Assembly: GCA_001931875.2 (NCBI GenBank)
Contig: MSJH02000787.1
Span: forward strand, 1-64,000
DNA: 64,000 bases
Source: Byssochlamys sp. IMV 00236
Taxonomy: Eukaryota > Ascomycota > Eurotiomycetes > Eurotiales > Thermoascaceae
Direction of reading: 5' to 3'
Numbering within the stretch: the stretch's first letter is position 1; each line of letters starts with the position of its first letter. Shown piece after piece: positions 56,242-64,000 of the stretch. The notes under the pieces were generated by a model. It was not told where the DNA came from. It ran no database searches and saw only the letters and a program-made list of their open reading frames with translations. A program made the position numbers and the translations under genes.

Positions 56242-58220
56242 ACTACTCTGCGGTTAGTACAGCATGGTTCTATCACGGTCTAGGTTCTGACTGCCATATT
56301 CAGAGAAAAATTGAAGGCTTGAAGGCGGGACAAGTCTTGTCAAAAGATCTGGTATGCTTCGAGTGTCTTGGTTTGGTTGATTGTCTATTCTGACGTTCTA
56401 TTGCAGAAAAAACGGATCCCACCCGGAATCTTCTCCAAAGCTGCTGCGCGAGACCCGACTTTGGAGATCGACATTGCTGATAAGCACTTGACGGACGAAG
56501 GATTCAACCTATTCATCGATGACCTGATAGAGTGCATCCAGTACAGGAACGACGAACATCTAGATGGGATTGTCAGGCTGGCAGAGCTCCATCTACAAGG
56601 CAACTGTCTGACGGCCCGGTCTCTGAAGAAGCTCGCTAGAGTTATCTCCCTCAGTGCAGGAGACCTAAGAGAGCTCGACCTTTCCGATAATAAGATCGAG
56701 ATCCAACAGCTTGAACATCGTATGATATGGCAGGAGTTTCTTGAATCCTTCCAGGGATGCTACGTCCTCAAGAAGCTCGACCTCAGTCGAAACCCTCTTG
56801 GACCTCGTGGGGCGGAGATCCTAGCCCGATCCTATATGCAAAGCGAGCTGGACTTTTTGGAGTCCGGTCTAGATGAAGTGGAAACGGCTGCATGTGAGAA
56901 CGAGGACCTTAATGAGAGAGTGCACTCCTTAACGCTTGGTGCTGGGAAAGAGAACCAGACGCCTAGAAGTAGCTCCAAGAGGTTGTCCAGCAAGGGAGGG
57001 ACCCCTTTGTCAGGTATGAAGCTATTCCTGAAGAGAAACCTGTACATGTGAAATTTAACTCTTTTTCAGGCAAACAGTCCCTTTCGTCAGTAGAGAAAAT
57101 TCCAACTCAGGCTGATGCCAAGCACTATGCTTGTACCAGGGGACTTCGTTCGATTCCATATCTGATCTTATCTGACATATGCATGACCAACGCCTCTGCT
57201 GTACACCTATCCACCATGCTAAGTATCCATCGTCCAGCGGAGCACCTTCTCAGCTATCTTCCTGGAGGAAAAGCTCTCGTCCTGCCTGATACGGCCACTC
57301 ATTGCAAAGGGATTATATGGCTACCAAACAAAGACTTGGGCCCCCTTGGCCACAAGCTGCTAGATTTGGCGGAACGATTCCGCGATATGGCGTCTGACAT
57401 TGACTCGGACGAAGAATACGCGGAGGAATACAGCACGCCTTCGAAGATCACCGGTTACGATGAGCCTTTGGCCACCGATAGCCCGTCTTATGACGATGGC
57501 ATTAGAAGACAGCGCCAAATGCGAAACAAGATGAGCATTGAATACTCTAGGCTCGCAAAGAGAGTGCGTATCGAAGTGTTGCAGGCAGAAGGCGTCCACA
57601 GTGCAGATATATGGAGCGTTACTTTGAAGATGATGGTCATATGCCGGGCTCTACTTTTGGATGATAAGGACCGTCATGCGGATGCATCAACAGGGGACGG
57701 ACATCAACCTGAAAAGCAATCGGAGGAAAAGGGAAAAGGTACTCTCGAGATTAGAGAGCCAGCAGCTTCTGTTACTGCAGCAGACATCGTGCGAGGACGT
57801 TACACCTCGCACGGTAACGACTTTGCCTCAGAGTTCCCAGCACTTCCAACTTCCAAGCCAAACTCGACAGTTGAGACTCCGAGAAAGTCAAGAAATGACC
57901 GCCATTCGACGCCTCCTTCGCAGAACCAGGCTACACATGCAAGCAGTCCCCACGTCCGTAACAGTCCCGCCGTGTCTTCTTCATCTGGGAAAGTCTCCTG
58001 GCGCTTCGGCCTACCCATTGAGGTTTGGCGCATGATCATTTCTGAGGCTGTAGGCGCGAATGGAATCCTAGATAGAGAACAACAGCTTCGCGTTATGAGA
58101 TATGCTTCCGATTGGAACGCGCTTGCCTACGAGTTGACCATCACAGGAGCTGCAGAGCACCAGCAGATCTGGAAATTCATCGACACTGTCAATTGCTTCA
58201 CGTACAATCCGCTCTTCTGA
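56229..58220 (+). CDS. leucine-rich-repeat protein
   Basis: Four coding exons (56229-56252, 56304-56351, 56407-57013, 57070-58220; introns 51, 55 and 56 bp) encode 609 aa; the first coding exon is eight codons. LRR units of ribonuclease-inhibitor style occupy residues about 50-160: 'RLAELHLQGNCLTARSLKKL', 'DLRELDLSDNKIEI', 'VLKKLDLSRNPLGPRGAEIL'; one further unit follows intron 4 ('IPYLILSDICMTNASAVHLS'). The C-terminal half is charged and Ser-rich, ending in an ordered block 'FGLPIEVWRMIISEAVGAN' that looks F-box-like (Leu-Pro-x-Glu-Val-Trp), followed by about 50 conserved-looking residues. A scaffold or ubiquitin-ligase adaptor role is possible but unproven. At least two leader introns precede the start codon. 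Confidence 0.78.
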
Positions 58221-58709
58221 AGTATAAACAGGCAGGCAGAAGCTATGACTCATTAGGATTGCAGGCGACGGCAGGGGTAACGCGTCTAGAAATTTCATTT
58301 CCATTTCCTTTCCACTTTCGAGTTCTTCTCATTTCGATGCAGCAATTCCTTTTTGTATCCTCACATCACACCACAAGCATTTCGGCGACCGGAGTCCCCT
58401 TTCTTTTCAAAAGACATACCAAATTGATTTCGGAATTTCCTCTCATCAAAAGGAGTTCATCATTAATTCTGTTCTACTTCCTTGAAAAAAGAAAGGGGGG
58501 GGGGGATAATGCTGTCTCTTCTCTCTTTTTATCCGTCTCGGTCTTTCAGTCATGGATAGTTGTACGCATAGGTATTTTACATTAGTATTCAGAATTAAGC
58601 ACATTTGGTAGTGAAATATTCAGCCAAAGCTTTCTTTAGACCTAGATAATATATCCCTGGGGGAGGCATGGTGGGATAGATGTGCTATAAGGCTCTTTGA
58701 TAAGAGACA
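58221..58709. other. intergenic, LRR gene 3' region
   Basis: 3' flank with a nine-to-ten-base G run near 58495-58504. No gene supported; the open frame running through this stretch is chance sequence. Confidence 0.45.
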
Positions 58710-59763
58710 TCATCCTCCATAATCATCGCGAACGGAAACTTGCTCCTCATCATCGTCACTAGAATCAAACACCTCATCAAGAGCATCAGCAGCTCCACTA
58801 ATCGCAGCAATTCAGTTCAGAGTCCACTGCATCTGTAGAAGATCAATAGACAGGAGGGGCTTGTCTTTCGGGTCATCGGTGGTCAATATTAGCTCGTCTC
58901 TAGAGAGGATTTTCTTTCCCGACAAACAGTCGAAAAGCTTTACCTGGCGTGGACCCGAGTCTAAGGTCCCAGGGAGGTCAGAGCGTGTTGTGATTCTAAC
59001 TCGCTTGTTGTAATCCAGACACTTCAACTAGAAAAAGCGAACTCGTAGTGACTTTTTATCGTCTGCCAGGTGCAGAGGCTCAAGAGCAAACCGAGCCCGA
59101 CCCCATAGCTTGTGTGTATTTGAACAGAGTGTTATCAAATTCTGACACACTTCCGTCTGTTGATCTCCGATGACTTATCTCTGCTAGGCAATTATATGGT
59201 CTTCCGTCCAAAAGGATCTTAACGACGCCCAGAAAACGAGAACCAGAGACAGGCCCAAACGGCACTGTCTATAGTGCAGATACCACTTAGAGTCTCGAGC
59301 TCCTTAAGGAGTCTCTCTCTCTCAAGGTCATCGAGCTCTCGTGCAATCTCAGTAAAACGATTTATGGTTCTGATTGACTAAGTCGAGATAGGTCTGACGA
59401 AAGCTTCTCACATATATACTTTTCCAAGGCTTCGGTATATTGTATTGAACTGCTTCCACTTGAGGATGCACTGATATCACCACTCATTGGTCTTTTCCAC
59501 CCGGCAGCTGCCAGCGGGTTGGAAGGCTCTGTATAAAATGGGTCTTGTTGATACAAACATATGGATTTCCAGCGCCGCTTGTTCCCGGTGAAGTTGCTAT
59601 AGAACGAGTATTTTGAAAGTACCCATTTGGATGCCCTTGAAGAGTCGGCTCTATCATCGAGCTCAAATCTTGGGAGGGGTCTTGAGCACGTATGGCTCGT
59701 CTTGCAAATCACGTACCCAAAAGCTTGAGTTCGTCTATCACAAGCAGATATTTCCGAAATCAT
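58710..59763 (-). pseudogene. decayed gene, C-terminal part resembling fungal HNH-domain proteins
   Basis: Minus-strand pieces look coding but do not join. From high to low coordinates: a Ser-rich segment (59763-59362); a coiled-coil-like piece 'ELDDLERERLLKELETLSG' at about 59340-59285; then 'KVRITTRSDLPG'-type sequence at 59027-58815 reading 'KRVRITTRSDLPG', 'VKLFDCLSG', 'LILTTDDPKDKPLLSIDLLQ'. A TGA at 58812-58814 interrupts the frame, yet the same frame runs on for 33 codons ('IAAISGAADALDEVFDSSDD') to a second stop at 58710-58712. This acidic ending resembles the C-termini I recall for Aspergillus HNH-nuclease-domain proteins, but no HNH motif survives. CGA to TGA by C-to-T change would fit repeat-induced mutation. 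Confidence 0.4.
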
Positions 59764-60497
59764 CTCCGTTCCACTCTATATAGCGAGGAAGAGAAAAAAA
59801 TCTAGAGGAAAAGTCCGAAAGGTCATAACAGGTTTAGTATATACTGGATTCTAAAGAAACTGGACAGGTGATGAGTTAGAGAATGTAGAAAATATATAAG
59901 GTTCTATAAGGGATGACTATCCAGAGTACTTATCTAGCCTGTTTTACGCAACCAACAAGTTCTGGATGACGAGTCCACTTTTGGATAAATATATACGCAG
60001 ACGAGCAGATGTACTGAGAAGATACATGGAAGAAAAACTCTGATGGCGAGGAGGAACTCTCTATATTGAAGGATGCGTAGTATTCATGGGAATTCCCCTC
60101 AGGATGTATTCATTGCGTACACTTTGTGATTTGAGCCACGGTGAAGGGGCACGAGAATATAGAAAGACCCCGCAGTTGATGCAGTGGAAGCTCTTCCTTG
60201 AGGTAAAGGCTGATATTATTCTGGTGAAGATCAGTGGAACCACTGCTGTGATTGAATCTAGAGCCCGTCATTGTTTTATGCCATCTGTATTCCCTCCCGA
60301 GAAGATGGCAGCGAGTAGAAGGGCGGCCATACATATATATATAGTTCCGGATGTTCCATCTCTTATTTCCACGACCGCCGGCAAGCTCCGACGGAGATTC
60401 CCTACGCACGTGATGTGACCCCGGATCCGCGTGGATTTAAATACCAAAGAATAATGCGGTGATGAGAGACATGTATTATTATCTGGGAGATAAAAGG
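59764..60497. other. intergenic, no gene recognised
   Basis: Spacer after the decayed gene. Both strands are open over 60086-60418 in different frames, a sign of chance frames rather than a gene. Confidence 0.4.
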
Positions 60498-60719
60498 TCA
60501 ATCAGTCTCTTTAATTATCTCTTCGCCCTTCAACCCAATTGGTGATACATCAAAGAATCGTCCAGCAGCCGCCAAATCAACCTTGCTTGCTGGGATACCT
60601 AGATGAGAATCTCTACCTCCCTGCAAATAAATGATAGCGGTGGCTACGTTGGCAGTATCTGATGCGGAACCAATCTTGATATTATTCCATTTGTGCTGCA
60701 CGATAGCGATACGTCTCAA
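60498..60719 (-). CDS. short hypothetical protein, unrecognised
   Basis: 73 aa. The C-terminal part 'GIPASKVDLAAAGRFFDVSP' looks globular, and the codon choice is not random, but I do not recognise a family. It may be the last exon of a lost gene, as no upstream exon on the minus strand is evident before hxB begins at 60926. A chance frame is a serious alternative. Confidence 0.2.
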   Translation of the reverse strand: MRRIAIVQHKWNNIKIGSASDTANVATAIIYLQGGRDSHLGIPASKVDLAAAGRFFDVSPIGLKGEEIIKETD

Positions 60720-60911
60720 GTGAGAATTACCGGCGGATCGTCCGAATTTAAAGCTTTATCTAACTCGCGCTATCTAATCTGCGGGGATATACTTGACAGC
60801 TAAGTAATACTTATCACCCGACATTATCCGCCCACTCGCCACTCCACCTACAGGAAACTGCAGAGCAACTTGTTTGATGGTCCCATTGGAATATAATCAG
60901 TTCGCAGCCTC

Positions 60912-60926
60912 ATGCGCAGCCCATAA
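60912..60926 (+). promoter_or_regulatory. four-codon uORF overlapping the hxB start (TAATG)
   Basis: ATG at 60912 reads Met-Arg-Ser-Pro and stops at TAA 60924-60926. The final A of the stop is the first base of the hxB ATG. The stop-start overlap would suit termination-reinitiation, and may set hxB output; a leaky-scanning explanation is equally possible. Confidence 0.5.
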
Positions 60927-63526
60927 TGCTAGAACCAGCTGTTAAACAGCAACTCTACCATTCCAATTACAGAAAAGGTTATTCTGACGATGTAGACGTG
61001 CTCCGCGATCTCGAGTACCCAAGTCTCAAAGGTGTGCCCTCATATAGAGCTTGTTTGATTTCACTATGGTGTTGACTATGTTGCTTCTTCTCGCCTACAG
61101 AGACAACATATTTGGACCATGCAGCTACCACACCATATGCAAAGTCTCTCATCGAGACCTTCTCGCGTGACTTAACCGGGAACCTGTTCGGAAATCCTCA
61201 CTCCGCATCTTTGTCCTCGCAGCTCACTACTCGCCGCATCGAAGACATCCGCCTGCGTATGTTGCAGTTCTTCAATGCCGATCCTGAAGCGTTTGACCTT
61301 GTCTTCGTCGCAAATGCTACGGCGGGCATAAAACTCGTTGCTGATGCGCTACGTGATTTCGATGGATCCGGGTTTTGCTATGCGTATCATGTGGATTCAC
61401 ACACCAGTCTGGTAGGCGTGCGGGAGCTGGCAGAGAACGGCAAGAAATGTCTGCTGTCAGATGCAGAAGTAGACAGATGGATTGCAGATCTCGAACAGGA
61501 CAGCCCTGATGAGAAGGCCTCGACGCGCCTATTTGCATACCCAGCACAGTCGAATATGACAGGAAGACGTCTACCATTGAGATGGTGCAAAGAGATCCGA
61601 GAGGCTACCGACAGCGGAGGCCATCAGAGAACTTTCACCCTGCTCGATGTGGCCTCCCTTGTCTCTACTTCCCCATTCGATCTAAGCGACGCTTCAGCTG
61701 CGCCTGACTTCACGGTTCTCAGCTTCTACAAGATCTTCGGCTTCCCTGACCTTGGAGCTCTGATCGTCCGCAAGGGCGCTGGCGATATCTTCCAGCGAAG
61801 GAGGTACTTTGGTGGCGGCACGGTAGATATGGTCGTCACGCATGGAGATCAATGGCACGCTAAAAAGGAGTCTTCCGTGCACGACAAATTGGAAGATGGC
61901 ACACTCCCATTCCACAATATCATCGCCCTAGATTCAGCACTTCAGACGCATTACCGATTGTACGGCTCGATGGCTAACATATCCGCGCATACTGGCTTAT
62001 TGGCGGATGAACTATTCAAGCAGCTATCCTCAAAGGTGCATTGGAATGGGAGGAAAGTATGCCGTATATTCACATCGTCTGCATCCGGGTGCCGAGACCC
62101 ATTGGATTATGGCCCCATCATCACGTTTAATCTACAGGACAGTCAAGGTGGATGGGTCGGTAAATCGGAAGTCGAAAAGATGGCTGCCGTTAGAAATATC
62201 CAGATCAGATCCGGGACGCTGTGCAACCCAGGAGGGATGACTGCTCAACTGGGACTATGCGACGACGAGATGAAACGCAATTTTGCTGCTGGTCAGCGAT
62301 GCGGAGACGAGAACGATATCATTGATGGCAAGCCAACGGGCGCTTTGAGAGTCAGCCTCGGCGCAATGACTAATATGCGAGATATTGAAGTGTTTCTCGC
62401 ATTCATTGATGAGTTTTATGTTGAGAAAGCCCCAGAATTGGACATATTGCGCGTTCCTATGCAGGTATCGGATCCGAATTTCTATGTGGAAAGTCTCTGC
62501 GTCTATCCGATAAAGAGTTGCGGCAGCTTCAAGGTAGCCAGTGGACAACGCTGGGAGATCAGAAGGGAAGGGCTTGCTTGGGATAGAGAATGGTGTCTCA
62601 TTCATCAGGGAACAGGCGTGGCTCTCAATCAGAAGCGATATCCGCGTATGGCTCTGATTCAGCCCTATATTGATTTGAATCGAGGAGTACTACGGATTAC
62701 CCTTCCGGACCATTCTGGTTCTGATCCTCAAAGTCTCGAGGTCTCTCTGGCGAAAGAAGATCCAGACCTTGTTGCGGCCGAGATATGCCGGAGTTCCAAG
62801 AAAACATCTACAGTGTGCGGCGACTTGGTGACAGTCCAAGTCTACTCATCCCCGTCTGTGTCGGCTTTCTTCTCGGACTTCCTCAATGTACCATGTACAC
62901 TTGCTCGGTTCCCACCGCAGACCTCTACACGTTACTCAAAACCTAGACGTCCGTTTGTTCGCAAGGCCAAGCATACTGGCAATGACATGCCTGGTGCCTT
63001 TCCGGAACGGCCGATGTCTTCACCTGAACGGCAAACCCCGATTCTCTTGTCAAACGAAAGCCCGGTACTCCTCATATCACGATCATCAGTGAACCGTTTG
63101 AATGAGACTATAAAAGCCAATTCCAAGAATGGTGGTAGGATCAGCAGAGCCGTTGCTGCGGATGTCTTCAGAGCCAACATCGTCGTTGCGGAGAACACAT
63201 CCAATGGTTCCAGCCTCCCAAACATTGTTGAACAACCATACGCTGAGGATAGCTGGGTGTCACTCTGCATTGGTCCCGAGAGACTCCAGTTTGATGTTCT
63301 AGGACACTGCCAACGGTGTCAAATGGTCTGCATAGACCAGCTTACCGGTACCCGCAGCGAGGAACCTTTCTCTACCCTGGCGAAACACAGGAGGGTTGAC
63401 GGGAAGGTGGTCTTTGGAAGACATATTTGTTTATCGGCTGACGAGAGGTCTGACGATAACTTCTCTGAACCGAAGACTATCATGGTTGGTGATACCGTTA
63501 TCCCGAGCTGGGATGGAAGGGTCTGA
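60926..63526 (+). CDS. hxB: molybdenum cofactor sulfurase HxB
   Basis: Two exons (60926-61031, 61101-63526; 69-bp intron, phase 1) give 843 aa, close to known fungal HxB. The N-terminal NifS-like half has 'TTYLDHAATTPYAKSL', the PLP lysine Lys246 in 'FYKIFGFPDLGALIVRK', and the substrate Cys loop 'IRSGTLCNPGGM'. The C-terminal half is a MOSC module starting with 'VESLCVYPIKSCGSF' and containing 'LGHCQRCQMVCIDQLTG'. The enzyme takes sulfur from L-cysteine and adds the terminal sulfido ligand to the Mo cofactor of xanthine dehydrogenase and purine hydroxylase II in the cytosol. Preceded by a four-codon uORF. The start is the first ATG in frame with exon 1. Confidence 0.96.
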
Positions 63527-63711
63527 AGATCTATATAACAATATCTATTTACTTGCATGGCAAATGTATGACCGGTTGGAGCTTGGTTTAGGGCTAATCC
63601 GTAGCCTCAGGATATCATTTATACATAGCATACTGAAAGAAATATGGTATGAACCAATGCTTTCGTAAAGTAGATGTATTCTATTTGTACATTTGATGGG
63701 ATCTCTCCCTT

Positions 63712-64000
63712 CTACAGCCCATTTGTTACCATTGCAAATAAAGACATAATTCGCCGTCCCGTTTGTACGAGTTGAAAGCCGGAAACGAAACACGACACAG
63801 CTTCCCATGAACCCGGAAAATAGCACCGATGCTGACCCATCTCGTTTACCTTCTCGGCCACTTCTTCCATCCTCTTCCGTGTCCTCTCTGCAAAGAAACA
63901 ACATTGATTAGTATGAGGTGTTCCGCAGCAAGATTACATAACTTTGGTTATGTGACAAGGGGAAGAGTATCTTACCTGCTTCCACGCGCGGATCAACTCC
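63712..64000 (-). CDS. partial gene at the right edge, 3' end only
   Basis: Runs off the window. An exon ending at 63976 (donor GTAAGA) and one starting at 63887 after TTTCTTTGCAG join in frame (88-bp intron, phase 1) to give 'VDPRVEAERTRKRMEEVAEK', a charged helix. Read through, the second exon ends at TAG 63712-63714; a GTAAAC donor at 63849 could instead start another intron. Convergent with hxB, 185 bp apart. The family is not recognised. Confidence 0.4.

Overview
The window reads as euchromatic nuclear DNA of a filamentous ascomycete, most likely an Aspergillus-like Eurotiomycete. The signs are short introns (mostly 46-90 bp, usually GT-AG), compact genes on both strands, TAA/TG-type microsatellites, and protein families typical of that class. 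Nothing points to bacteria, a virus or an organelle.

Left part (1-14.4 kb): a TPR protein; an AT-rich stretch ending in an orphan acyl-carrier-protein fragment of a highly reducing polyketide synthase; a DHA1-type MFS transporter diverging from that relic (together possibly a decayed metabolite cluster); a tRNA-Gly(GCC); the HtrA-like protease Nma111; and an SS18/SSXT-like protein, a candidate SWI/SNF subunit.

Middle (14.4-36 kb): an FAD monooxygenase convergent with a seven-exon Zn2Cys6 regulator; a TDG/MUG-type DNA glycosylase; an Rtc3/SBDS-like small protein; a Dbl-family RhoGEF; the proteasome chaperone Nas2; Ran GTPase, whose first intron is GC-AG; a 20-N assembly gap; and a Cdc4-type F-box/WD40 protein.

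Right part (36-64 kb): the meiotic axis protein Hop1 (HORMA plus PHD, 10 exons); a gene-poor 5.3 kb stretch; a long Ser-rich disordered protein; a Golgi nucleotide-sugar transporter; the meiotic helicase Mer3/Hfm1; an LRR protein; a decayed gene; the molybdenum cofactor sulfurase HxB, preceded by a four-codon uORF whose stop overlaps the HxB start; and a partial gene at the right edge.

Most genes are housekeeping and independently transcribed. The two functional links I see are the meiotic pair (hop1 and mer3, about 11 kb apart) and the monooxygenase/regulator pair. The most striking anomaly is in mer3: one intron that restores the frame exactly begins GAAAGT where GTAAGT is expected, so this allele may mis-splice. 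I found no clearly new biological system. Exon boundaries were derived by hand from reading-frame continuity, splice consensus and remembered family motifs; no database search was run.
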